The position numbers and the translations under genes are program-made. A stretch of DNA of 64,000 bases from a virus: IMG/VR virus record IMGVR_UViG_3300046002_008717, positions 1 to 64,000 of that record; one strand, written 5' to 3'. A model generated the notes under the pieces. It was not told the origin of the DNA and searched no databases. It was given only the letters and a program-made list of their open reading frames with translations. Within the stretch, counting starts at the first letter, position 1. Each line of letters opens with the position of its first letter. Shown one piece after another: positions 25,051 through 35,300 of this stretch.

Positions 25051-26348
25051 TGGATTTAACCCACTCGGAAAATGTAATACTTAGGAATATACTAGATAAT
25101 CCTACATACCTAGATACATGTAAGAAAGATTTCTTTAAAAATGAATCGTTAGGATTAATGTTCGAATCAGCTAAAGATTTCTGGGCAAAATATCACCAAA
25201 TTCCTTCAGGTGAGCAGATGGTCGAATCATTTAAGTTAAAAGGAACTAATAATGTTGATAAGAATGAGATTATGTCTGTATATGAGATAGACATAAGTAA
25301 ATATGATGATAAATGGTTAAAGGAAACAACTGAATTCTTCGTTGAATATAAAAACTTAACTAAATCTGCTGTTGATGGATTAAAATATATCCAATCTACC
25401 CCAGTATCATCAGAAAATATCAAAACTGTTATAGATACGTTTAAAAATATAATAGTAGATAGAAACAATATCGACTTCACATTCGACGAAGGCTTGGATT
25501 TCTTTAATCCAGAAAGTCATAAACAATTAAGTTATAATACATTCTCTAGCGGATATCCATTCGTAGATACTGTACTCGGTGGTGGTTTTTCTTCTAAATC
25601 TCTGTATGTATTTATGGGTATGCCAAAAGTTGGTAAAACACTTTGGCTAGGTAATATAGCTGCACAAGCAGTTAAAGGTGGGCATAATGTTGCTGTATTA
25701 TCTATGGAGATGTCAGATAGAAAATACATAAAAAGACTTGGTGCTAATATATTAGGAATTCCGGTATCAGAGTATGGAGCTATAGCAGAAGATACAGAAG
25801 CTATGAAAAAGAAAATAGCATCTATTGCTTATGATAATCTAAAAATACCTGGACATTTGGAAATTAAAGAATTTCCTACTTCTCAAGCATCCGTAAATGA
25901 TATAGAAAGATATCTTAGAAAAATGGAAGAGATTAGGGGTGTTAAATTTAAGATAGTTATAGTAGATTATATTAATATTATGAAAAACTGGAGAAATCCA
26001 AATACCGAAAATACCTACATGAAAATTAAGCAAATTGCTGAAGATTTAAGAGGTATGGGTCAAATGAATAATTGGGCAGTAATTACTGCAACGCAAACAA
26101 AACAGAGTGAATTTGATTCGTCTGATCTTAGCATAAATTCAGCTGCTGAATCCTCTGGATTGGTAGCAACTGTAGATGGTTTATTTGGTATTATACAGGA
26201 TCCTATTATGTATATGGATAAAGAATACAAGCTAAAGATATTAGCAAATAGAGATGATGGTTATAAAAATGCATATCAAAAATTTGATGTTGATTATAGA
26301 TACATGAGAATAAGTGAAGATACTAATAGTCCAATGCACGTAGAATAA
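25050..26348 (+). CDS. gp41-like: DnaB-like replicative helicase (T4 gp41 type)
   Basis: 432 residues. RecA-fold C-terminal half with Walker A G190-MPKVGKT-197, AVLSMEMSDRKYIKRL (H1a-like), VKFKIVIVDYINIM (Walker B) and WAVITATQTKQSE (H3-like). The N-terminal half is a helical domain (~1-150). It unwinds DNA at the fork as a hexamer. In T4 gp41 works with the gp59 loader and UvsX; the nearby genes fit that module. Confidence 0.9.
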   Translation: MDLTHSENVILRNILDNPTYLDTCKKDFFKNESLGLMFESAKDFWAKYHQIPSGEQMVESFKLKGTNNVDKNEIMSVYEIDISKYDDKWLKETTEFFVEYKNLTKSAVDGLKYIQSTPVSSENIKTVIDTFKNIIVDRNNIDFTFDEGLDFFNPESHKQLSYNTFSSGYPFVDTVLGGGFSSKSLYVFMGMPKVGKTLWLGNIAAQAVKGGHNVAVLSMEMSDRKYIKRLGANILGIPVSEYGAIAEDTEAMKKKIASIAYDNLKIPGHLEIKEFPTSQASVNDIERYLRKMEEIRGVKFKIVIVDYINIMKNWRNPNTENTYMKIKQIAEDLRGMGQMNNWAVITATQTKQSEFDSSDLSINSAAESSGLVATVDGLFGIIQDPIMYMDKEYKLKILANRDDGYKNAYQKFDVDYRYMRISEDTNSPMHVE

Positions 26349-26349
26349 A

Positions 26350-26856
26350 ATGAATATTATGATGATCAAAGAAAATACAGAAGAAAATACAGAAGAAAAT
26401 ATCGAGCCTATTGAAGTTCCTAAAAAACAATTGGGCGATAAGATATTTGGTGCACATAATAATCCTACGAAAGATAATGACTATAATGATAGTTTTGAAT
26501 TAGATCAAAATCATATTATGCTAGTAGAATCGTATGATGAAGAAGAATATATGCATCGGAAAAAACTCGAGGAAGTAGTGCACGAAGCTTTTCAAGGATC
26601 CAGATGGATACCACTTAATTATAAAAAGAAAATACCGAAGGATCTTATACCTCATTTATTTCAGGAAATACTAGAAAAATTGGAACTTACCGAATATTCA
26701 TTTTCTGAAAAATTCGTTTCTATATGTGATTATATACAAATACCATACGCTAAAGCTTATGAGATATCCCCCATAAAATATAAAGAAATGATTATAAATG
26801 AATTAGAAGTAAAATATAGCATACTTACTAAAAAAAAGATAAGAAGACTCTTTTAA
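26350..26856 (+). CDS. Hypothetical protein in the replication/recombination module
   Basis: 168 residues. The N-terminus has a short acidic repeat (ENTEENTEENIE) from a 12-base repeat in the DNA. The rest (DLIPHLFQEILEKLELTEY; FVSICDYIQIPYAKAYEIS) is helical and of no recognised family. It sits 1 base after the helicase and 6 before gp47, so it is probably expressed with them. It may be a loader or accessory; this is guesswork. Confidence 0.6.
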   Translation: MNIMMIKENTEENTEENIEPIEVPKKQLGDKIFGAHNNPTKDNDYNDSFELDQNHIMLVESYDEEEYMHRKKLEEVVHEAFQGSRWIPLNYKKKIPKDLIPHLFQEILEKLELTEYSFSEKFVSICDYIQIPYAKAYEISPIKYKEMIINELEVKYSILTKKKIRRLF

Positions 26857-26862
26857 TTAATT

Positions 26863-27981
26863 ATGGAAAAACATATAGTTTTAGATAATCCGACAGTTAA
26901 TAGAGTTTGGTTTATAACTGATACCCATCTTGGTTTAAAGAATAATTCGGATGACTGGATAAAAATAATGCATGAATATTTTCATGGATGGTTTATACCA
27001 TTAGTCAGAGCAAATTATAAAAAGGGTGATATATTAATGCACTTAGGAGACGTATATGATTCCAGACAAAGTATAAATCTGAAAGTATTAAACTTAGGTA
27101 TAGAAGTTTTTGAAATACTATCAAGCATTTTCTCCGATGGTATTTATATAATAATAGGAAATCACGATATTTGGGGAAAGGCTACAAATGATATAAATTC
27201 ACTAAAATCTTTAAAGTGGATACCTAATGTAAATATAATAGAAGAGCCTTTAAGCATAAAATTTAATAATAAGAATTTTATGCTTATGCCTTGGAGAAAA
27301 AATACGGAAACCGAAGGAGAAACATTAGACAATACAACACCTCATGATATATTATGCTGCCATTGCGATATAAGAGGACTTAAGTTTAATAGATATAGCG
27401 ATGTAGAAAAAGGTCAGGATAAATCGATGTTTAAAAAATTTACAAAAGTATATTCTGGACATATTCATTATGCACAGAAGATTGATAACATCAGTATGCT
27501 GGGATCGCCATATCAGATAACTAGAGCAGATATGGATAATACTAAATCCATAACACTATTAAATCTATCCGATATGAAAGAAATAGTGTTTGTTAATGAT
27601 TTCTCACCCCGATATATAAAAATAGATTTCGAGGATATTCTAGAAGCAACACCAGCTCAATTAAACAATACGTTCAATAATAATTTTATTGATGTAATGA
27701 TAGATCCAGCTATAGCATTAAAGGCTCCGTTAAATATATTAACCGATTTATTAACTACCCAAAGATCATTAAGTTTCCATCCTCAAAATAAGAATGAGAT
27801 AGTTACACTATCGCAGAGAATGATGGATCCTGATAATAAACAATTTGATGTATTAGATTTCATAATGACCTATGTTAATAATTTAGATTATTCTGAAGAT
27901 GTAAAAATGAAAATAATAAAAAGCCTATCAAATTTACATAAAATAGTAATAGAACAGGATCAGGATAAAAAATTGATATGA
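26863..27981 (+). CDS. gp47-like: SbcD/Mre11-like recombination nuclease (T4 gp47)
   Basis: 372 residues. Metallophosphoesterase motifs: D20-THLG, G62-DVYD-66, G99-NHD-102, a CCHCDI segment (~165-170) and G199-HIH-202. It works with the gp46 ATPase, whose start overlaps its end by ATGA. Together they resect DNA ends for recombination-dependent replication. Confidence 0.93.
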   Translation: MEKHIVLDNPTVNRVWFITDTHLGLKNNSDDWIKIMHEYFHGWFIPLVRANYKKGDILMHLGDVYDSRQSINLKVLNLGIEVFEILSSIFSDGIYIIIGNHDIWGKATNDINSLKSLKWIPNVNIIEEPLSIKFNNKNFMLMPWRKNTETEGETLDNTTPHDILCCHCDIRGLKFNRYSDVEKGQDKSMFKKFTKVYSGHIHYAQKIDNISMLGSPYQITRADMDNTKSITLLNLSDMKEIVFVNDFSPRYIKIDFEDILEATPAQLNNTFNNNFIDVMIDPAIALKAPLNILTDLLTTQRSLSFHPQNKNEIVTLSQRMMDPDNKQFDVLDFIMTYVNNLDYSEDVKMKIIKSLSNLHKIVIEQDQDKKLI

Positions 27982-29642
27982 AGATAAACAATATAGAATG
28001 GAGAAATATAGCATCTTACGGAAATAAAAAACAATCTTTAGTTTTTCCTGATGATGCATCATTATTTCAATTAACCGGCGAAAATGGAGCAGGTAAATCA
28101 ACTATTGCAAATGCTATTAGTTTTGGATTATATGGAAAAATAGAGGGAAAAAAACTAGGGCAAATCCCAAATCGTATAAATGGACATGCTTGGGTTAAAA
28201 TTGAATTTGAAAATAATAATAAAGTAATAACAGTCGAAAGAGGATTAGAACCATCCATATTTGAAATAACTGTAAATAAAATACCATACGATCAAGCTGG
28301 ATGCAGAAATGTTCAAGAATACCTGTCAGAGGACTTAATAGGCATCCCATACTACGTATTTAATAATACTATATCATTATCAGTGAATGATTTTAAATCG
28401 TTCCTTAAAATGACTCCTACTGATAAAAGAGCTATCATAGATAAGATATTTGGTTTCAGCATACTTAATCAAATGAGAGAAATACTCAAAGGTGAAGTTA
28501 AAAAAATAAAAGAAAGTTTAGATATATTGGGTGGAAAATTATCATCTACCCGAGGAATGATTGGTAAATCATTAACAGAGATGGAAATACTACTGAGAGA
28601 CATAGAAAACGAAAGCAGTGTAAATACCATTAAATTAACGGGGGATCTTAATAATTTTAGAAAACTTAAAGATATACATTCCGATAAAATATCGGATTTC
28701 AAAAAAATAGAAAATGAAATTAAAGAACTTGTATTTTCGGCTAATCTAGATCTTATGGAAAAAAGAGGGATATTACAAGAACTTAATAGAAAAATGAAAG
28801 TATATGAATCTGATATCTGTCCAACATGTAATTCCGAGCTTACTGGTGAATTTCATGAACATATAAAAGATCAATTGATTATAGATAACAAATTTTCATC
28901 TGATGAATTAAATGAATTAGAAAAATCATTAACGTTGCTCAAGGAAAAAGAATCATTGATAGGTATTCAAAAAATAGAGATAACAGAAAAAGGAAATAAA
29001 ATAGAATTAAAAATAAGAGAAATCTTAAGAGAATTAGAGATTCTAAATTCTAATAAAAATAAAAGTCAAGTAGATTCATTAGAAAGAATCATTAGAAAAT
29101 TAGAGGACGATAAAATAGAAATCGATAGTGACGTATATAAAACAACTGAAAAAAATAGCTGGATAAAAACATTGGATGATGTACTTGGCGAAAAAGGAGT
29201 AAAACAAATGGCTATAAGAACCATATTGCCCTCTTTAAATTCAGAGATAAATGAATTGTTATTGGAGATGAATTTACCACATCAGGTAACATTTGATGAA
29301 GAATTTAAAGCTACTCTATATCACATGGGGATGGAAATTCCTATGGAAACTCTAAGCACGGGTGAAATGAAAAAAGCAGACTTTGTTGTTTTGATAGCTA
29401 TAATGAAATTAATGAAATTGAAATTTAGCTCGATTAATTTATTATTTCTAGATGAGTTATTTAGTTCAGTCGATCCTGGCGGTGTTTCTTCCATATTAAA
29501 TATACTTAAATCAAACTCAAGAAAAATGGGACTTAATGTATTTGTAATAAATCATGCCCCAATGACACATGAGATATTTGATTATAGAATAAACATTAAA
29601 AAAATAAATGGATTTTCTACCATGGAATTTGATGATATTTAA
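27978..29642 (+). CDS. gp46-like: SbcC/Rad50-like recombination ATPase (T4 gp46)
   Basis: 554 residues. Walker A G34-ENGAGKS-41, coiled-coil arms around a zinc hook C281-PT-C284, an ABC signature STGEMKKAD and Walker B LLFLD492-E493. The partner of gp47. The arms are short, as in T4 gp46. It is the last gene of the module; the gap to the next gene holds an AGAATATATAG promoter-like variant. Confidence 0.93.
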   Translation: MKINNIEWRNIASYGNKKQSLVFPDDASLFQLTGENGAGKSTIANAISFGLYGKIEGKKLGQIPNRINGHAWVKIEFENNNKVITVERGLEPSIFEITVNKIPYDQAGCRNVQEYLSEDLIGIPYYVFNNTISLSVNDFKSFLKMTPTDKRAIIDKIFGFSILNQMREILKGEVKKIKESLDILGGKLSSTRGMIGKSLTEMEILLRDIENESSVNTIKLTGDLNNFRKLKDIHSDKISDFKKIENEIKELVFSANLDLMEKRGILQELNRKMKVYESDICPTCNSELTGEFHEHIKDQLIIDNKFSSDELNELEKSLTLLKEKESLIGIQKIEITEKGNKIELKIREILRELEILNSNKNKSQVDSLERIIRKLEDDKIEIDSDVYKTTEKNSWIKTLDDVLGEKGVKQMAIRTILPSLNSEINELLLEMNLPHQVTFDEEFKATLYHMGMEIPMETLSTGEMKKADFVVLIAIMKLMKLKFSSINLLFLDELFSSVDPGGVSSILNILKSNSRKMGLNVFVINHAPMTHEIFDYRINIKKINGFSTMEFDDI

Positions 29643-29685
29643 TTAAAAATATTTAGAATATATAGATAAAAGGTATATTCTAAAG

Positions 29686-30642
29686 GTGAAAAATAATATC
29701 GATAAAAGAACGAGAAATATAGGAGCATATGATAGTGAGGGTAATCTACTATCAATAGCTGAACAAAAAAACAAAAAAAACCTAACCCCTCGACAGGATA
29801 AGAATAGAATAATAGTATCCAAAAATAAAATACCTGAATTAACTAATATACCATATACTAGTTTTGTAACGGGTATCACTGGATCAGGTATATTTAATAT
29901 CGGATTATTAGCTCCCAGATTAGAAATACCTAGAGATTATACACCAACAACCATAGCAGGAACAAACAAGGAAATAATAGATACACCTAATACGTATCTA
30001 TATTTCTTTATTATGTATGATAATCAAAATCTTTCTGGAGGCTTGGAAAGTATATTAAAATCTTACAGCGTCATAAAAACTTTAAGCTATATTACAATTA
30101 AGGATTGTTCAGAAATGTTAAAAATGCATTATACTAATATTGTACCATTAACTAAAGAACAATACGATTTGGATTCATATGAGCATTATACATATACAAA
30201 TGCATCTAATACGCCTTTAATTATTAGATATGCTGAAATCTCCATAATTAAACAAATAACACCGGGAAGACTTGATGATATACCATTGGGATATCCAGAT
30301 TTTGATTCAACCGCAGACGGAGTATTGACAAGAAAAGGCCCATTACCTGCACCGCCTTATACCGATTTTAGCACCGCTACAGGAGCAACTTTTAACGTGA
30401 GTATTATACCAGGGGAAAGTATTTCATTTAAAGATACGACAGTTAAAACACCATGGCAATTTGCACCAACCGGATGGGGCTGGGTATTTGGTCCAACTGC
30501 ATCTCCAACTGGAAGTAATCTACAAAATCCAATTGTTACATACGGGGCTACTGGGATATATACTGTAACATTAACTGCATATAATGCAGCTGGTCAAACA
30601 ACAAAAACGAAAAATAATTTCGTAATAGTAACATCAATTTAA
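29686..30642 (+). CDS. Virion protein with C-terminal PKD-like domain
   Basis: 318 residues, start GTG at 29686 (no in-frame ATG upstream). Residues ~230-318 form a PKD/Ig-like beta-sandwich (SISFKDTTV, WGWVFGPTASPTGSNLQNP, TYGATGIYTVTLTAYNAAGQ). The N-terminal two thirds are of unknown fold. PKD-like modules on phage decoration or fibre proteins bind surfaces or stabilise capsids, but here the role is not known. It is followed 3 bases later by a gp15-like gene. Confidence 0.7.
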   Translation: MKNNIDKRTRNIGAYDSEGNLLSIAEQKNKKNLTPRQDKNRIIVSKNKIPELTNIPYTSFVTGITGSGIFNIGLLAPRLEIPRDYTPTTIAGTNKEIIDTPNTYLYFFIMYDNQNLSGGLESILKSYSVIKTLSYITIKDCSEMLKMHYTNIVPLTKEQYDLDSYEHYTYTNASNTPLIIRYAEISIIKQITPGRLDDIPLGYPDFDSTADGVLTRKGPLPAPPYTDFSTATGATFNVSIIPGESISFKDTTVKTPWQFAPTGWGWVFGPTASPTGSNLQNPIVTYGATGIYTVTLTAYNAAGQTTKTKNNFVIVTSI

Positions 30643-30645
30643 ATT

Positions 30646-31392
30646 ATGTCAGGATTTTTAGAAAAATATAATACGGACGAAGTTTTTTTAAGACTATTAA
30701 TAGTTTCTATGCTACGATCATTTAACGATAGACTTACTTATATCCAAATTAATGATCAACAGGAAGAACTAGAAATATACGTTCCTTTTTATTTTAGTTT
30801 AAGCGGGGATGAAGCATTTATCCAAGATTTTTACATAGAATATAAAAATTGTACAACCGATGAAATTAAGGCGGAGGGAAATTATGATATCTTGCCAAGA
30901 GGAATAGTATCATATCAATCCAGCGAGATTAACATAGAAGCATTAACTAACAAGTATGTTAGAATGTCATATACAAAAGAGGATAAAACAGGAGAAATGA
31001 AAACATTTTCATCACATGTTAATTCGATACCGCTAGTTGTAACTTTTAATGTTGCCATGAAAACCGACAGTTTACTAGATGCATTTAAATTATATGAGAA
31101 TGTTTTGGTTACTTTTTTCAAAACATATTCATTCAGTTTCGAATATGGTGGAATGCGTATAGTATCACAAATAGGATTCCCAGAATCGTACGAAGTTATA
31201 AAACAGTTAGAATTTACATACGAAGCTCAAGAATTTACCCAATTTAATTTCGTAGTAAGCGTAGAAACATATCTCCCTACTAAAGATTTAACAACAGAAA
31301 GATTCAGAGGCAATCTAATGCAAGGTGGGATTAAAATGGAACCTATCATTCCGCCTCACCCAATAGATAAGACTAATGGGGAAATTCTATAA
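30646..31392 (+). CDS. Tail protein, possibly gp15-like (tail sheath stabiliser/completion)
   Basis: 248 residues. The order of features resembles T4 gp15: an early RLTYIQI..., IYVPFYFSL, a central ILPRGIVSYQ, VVTFNVAMKTDSLLDAFKLYENVL, and the closing TYEAQEFTQFNFVVSVETYLP. The match is by pattern only. In T4, gp15 caps the tail tube and joins it to the head. It could also be another neck or baseplate part. It lies at the start of the fibre region. Confidence 0.45.
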   Translation: MSGFLEKYNTDEVFLRLLIVSMLRSFNDRLTYIQINDQQEELEIYVPFYFSLSGDEAFIQDFYIEYKNCTTDEIKAEGNYDILPRGIVSYQSSEINIEALTNKYVRMSYTKEDKTGEMKTFSSHVNSIPLVVTFNVAMKTDSLLDAFKLYENVLVTFFKTYSFSFEYGGMRIVSQIGFPESYEVIKQLEFTYEAQEFTQFNFVVSVETYLPTKDLTTERFRGNLMQGGIKMEPIIPPHPIDKTNGEIL

Positions 31393-31516
31393 TCTATTTA
31401 TAATTAATCATTATTAACATTTTATTTTGAATATATAGTATTAAGAAAACTATATAAATATGTGATCCGCGTTTAATGTAAATGCATATTAATACATATA
31501 AAAAAATAAATTATAA

Positions 31517-32290
31517 ATGGGATTTAGAATACAATTAAGAAGAGATACCGCTGCTAAATGGATTACTAATAATTCGATTTTAGCTGATGGGGAAATAGGT
31601 TATGAAACTGATACAACATATGCTAAAATAGGAGATGGTAATACACATTGGGTAGATCTTACGTATTGGAATGCAGGACAAAGTGGTAGCGACTTAACCG
31701 TTAAAAAAATGGGAACGACTATACTATTCCCAACAAAAACCCTTGATTTTTCTAATGAGTTTTCACTGGAACCAAATGGATTAAATAGTGTATTTGTAGA
31801 TTATACAGGAAGTACAGTTAATATATTTGATAGTTTTGGAAATGGAGCTACAGGAGCTACCGGAATGTATTTGAAAGGATCAAAAATTTCATCAGTTGAT
31901 AAATATACAACAATCACGCCAATAACTATTCCATATTTTTATACAGACGTTAGTATAGTTGCCGGATTATTAACTGCTGTTATTAATAGTAAGGGTCCAG
32001 ACGGTTTAGCATTAGATGGGATTGGTTGGAATTATAATCTAAATATAAGTGGTAATAATCTAATAATAACACATAACAGTGGATTACTTCCTATTGGATT
32101 AGCAACACATGCTACCAATGGCAGTAATATTTTTATAAAAAGCCCGGTTGGTATATCATCAACACAATTTTCACTTGCATCAAGTACAGATCATAACCAA
32201 TTTACTATATATGGTATAAATAGTATTAATACTGGTGCATCATTAAATTCAACTGTAAAAATAATATGGACATTTGGTAGCTCTATATAA
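31517..32290 (+). CDS. Fibre-related protein with Mtd-like N-terminal domain
   Basis: 257 residues. Residues 1-52 match the N-domain shared with the two fibres at 643 and 2419 (QLRRDTAAKW, GEIGYETDTTYAKIGDGN, WVDLTYWN). The rest is beta-rich with a short GNGATGATG stretch (~115-120) and no known catalytic motif. It lacks the long collagen region. The gap before it has a TTGAATATATAG promoter-like variant near 31427. Likely a tail attachment or fibre component. Confidence 0.7.
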   Translation: MGFRIQLRRDTAAKWITNNSILADGEIGYETDTTYAKIGDGNTHWVDLTYWNAGQSGSDLTVKKMGTTILFPTKTLDFSNEFSLEPNGLNSVFVDYTGSTVNIFDSFGNGATGATGMYLKGSKISSVDKYTTITPITIPYFYTDVSIVAGLLTAVINSKGPDGLALDGIGWNYNLNISGNNLIITHNSGLLPIGLATHATNGSNIFIKSPVGISSTQFSLASSTDHNQFTIYGINSINTGASLNSTVKIIWTFGSSI

Positions 32291-32313
32291 TATTAAAAAA
32301 ATTATCCATAATT

Positions 32314-35300
32314 ATGAATTTTAATAATTCACTTATATTTCCTCCAAAACTTTTTCTTGGTATAATATTACCAAATCAAACTACAGTGGTTGGAACTTAT
32401 TCAGATCCAACTAATCCGTATAACGGCTTTCCGTATAGATGGAGCATAGTTTTAAATATAGATATACAACAACATTCTAATCCAAATACACCAACCCCTT
32501 ATTTATATGATGTAAATGATATAATAGTTGGTATGTGGATAGGACAAACTAATGGTAATTCATTTAAAATAGTTGGAATAACATCAACTCTTGGATCAGA
32601 AGAAATAACATTAATAATAGAGGATACTGATTTTATGAATCTGATATCATCACCAGATCAAATAGGAACCAATGGGCCATTAGAATCGTCACCTACAGTA
32701 ATTTTTAATTTAAATGATTTAGGTGAACCTATATTTGATCCATTACAGAATCAAAGCAGTCAATTACCAATTTATAGTTATTGGGTAAATGATTTAGAAT
32801 CAAGATTTAGATTTAGAAATTATTATCAAAGTTTTTTCTATATAGATCCAGGTAGCAATACTAGTGGAATCACTGGTGGAGATCCAGTATATCTTTCTCC
32901 CGAATCTACCTTTATAAAAGTGGATTCAACATCACAAGATGATATAGATAAGCTTTTTGGTTATGCATCTAGCGGAAATCTTCCATATCCAGGACATCTT
33001 ACAGTTACCCCATCCGGTAGATATATGAGTGATCTTGTAGATCTAATAGGACCAACTGGTAGCGTATTATATTTAGATACTACTATAACAGGAACTAATA
33101 ATTTAAATTATATCAAACCTGCAACCGGACCAATTAAACCAGTTTATATAAAAATAGATAACAATAGTGCTATACTTATAAGTTCATCAAGTTCTGCATC
33201 AAGCGGGGGTGGAGTAGGAAGCGGTACATCAGGAACTAGTGGATCAAGTACAGGTATACCTGGAGATAATGGTACATCAGGGACAAGTGGAACTTCTGGT
33301 TTATCTGGAACTAGGGGAACCTCAGGTTCATCGGGTTCATCAGGAACTAGCGGAACTAAAGGAACCTCAGGTTCATCAGGAACCTCAGGTATAAATGGAA
33401 CTAATGGTTTATCCGGAACTAGTGGTATAAATGGAACAAGCGGAACTTCTGGAACTAGTGGTATAAACGGAACTAGCGGAACTGCAGGAACTAGCGGTAA
33501 TGATGGAACTAGTGGAACTTCTGGTTTATCAGGAACTAGCGGTATAAGCGGAACTTCAGGAACTAGTGGAGATTCGGGTTCATCTGGAACTTCTGGAACT
33601 AGTGGAGATTCGGGTTCATCTGGAACTTCTGGAACTAGTGGAACTTCTGGAACTAGTGGAACTTCTGGTGCTACCGGAACTAGTGGAACTTCTGGTGCTA
33701 CCGGAACTAGTGGAACTTCTGGTAATAACGGAACTAGTGGAACTTCGGGTTCATCAGGAACTAGCGGAACTTCTGGTAATAACGGAACTAGTGGAACCTC
33801 GGGTTCATCAGGAACTAGCGGAACTTCTGGTAATAACGGAACTAGTGGAACTTCTGGTAATAACGGAACTAGTGGAACTTCCGGTATAAACGGAACTTCA
33901 GGAACTAGTGGTGTTAATGGAACAAGTGGAACTTCTGGTTCATCCGGAACTAGCGGTAATAACGGAACTAATGGAACTTCTGGTTCATCAGGAACCTCCG
34001 GTGTTAACGGAACTAGTGGAACTTCAGGAACAAGTGGTAATAACGGAACAAGTGGAACTTCAGGAACTAGTGGTTCATCAGGAACTAGCGGAACTTCAGG
34101 AACTAGTGGTTCATCAGGAACTAGTGGAACTTCAGGAATTAGTGGTTCATCAGGAACTAGTGGAACTTCTGGAATTAGTGGTTCATCAGGAACTAGTGGT
34201 AATAATGGAACAAACGGTCTTTCTGGTGATAAATATGCAACTATATCAACTACAACATTAACCATAGCTACCGGAGTTCAATCATTAACAGTAGGATTAG
34301 GATTAGCATATACAACAGGACAATCATTAGTTATTGCAAATACTTCAATTAATAGAATGGAGGGTACTGTTGGAACATACAATCCTATTGATGGGGCATT
34401 AGTGGGGAACATTACTGTTATTTTTGGATCAGGAACATTTTCAGCATGGGAAGTCAATCTAGGAGGTGCACAGGGTGCAGACGGAAGTAGCGGTATTTCT
34501 GGTTCATCCGGAACTAGTGGAACTTCAGGCACTTCCGGTGCTAACGGAACTAGTGGAACTTCGGGTTCATCTGGAACTAGTGGAACTTCAGGCACTTCTG
34601 GTGCTAATGGAACTAGTGGAACTTCAGGCACTTCTGGTGCTAATGGAACTAGTGGAACTTCAGGCACTTCTGGTGCTAACGGAACTAGTGGAACTTCTGG
34701 CTCAGCAGGAACTTCTGGTTCAGCAGGTTCAGCAGGAACTTCTGGTTCAGCAGGTTCATCAGGAACTTCTGGTTCAGCAGGTTCATCTGGAACTTCTGGT
34801 TCATCTGGAACTTCTGGTTCATCTGGTTCTAGTGGTTCATCAGGTTCATCTGGAACTTCTGGTTCATCTGGAACTTCTGGTTCATCTGGTACTAGTGGTT
34901 CATCAGGTTCATCAGGTTCATCAGGTTCATCAGGTTCATCAGGAACTTCAGGAACTTCTGGTACTAGTGGAACATCAGGTTCGTCTGGTACTAGTGGAAC
35001 ATCACCTATTTTTCAACGTATTACAGTTGCCGATGCTGATTATACAATAAGTGGTAGTAATAATCAAATAATAGTATACACTTCAATTACAGCAAGAAGA
35101 GTAGTTACTTTGCCTGCTATCTCTACTATTGGCCAAGTTATACAAATTTTAGATGAGAGTGGTTCATTTAATACAACTAAAAGAGTTAGAGTAGAAAGAG
35201 CAGGTGCAGATACAATAGAAGGTGATAGCTATAATATACAGATATCACCATATTCTTCTGCTAGCTATACAAGTGATGGAGTTAGTAGATGGAGTATTTC

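Noticed and set aside
33144-34265. Long reverse-strand frame of Val-Pro-Leu-Val-Pro type repeats
   Set aside because: It is the complement of TSG array 1; the 9-base repeat has no stop in this frame. Similar frames occur at 39441-40448 and 36225-36857.
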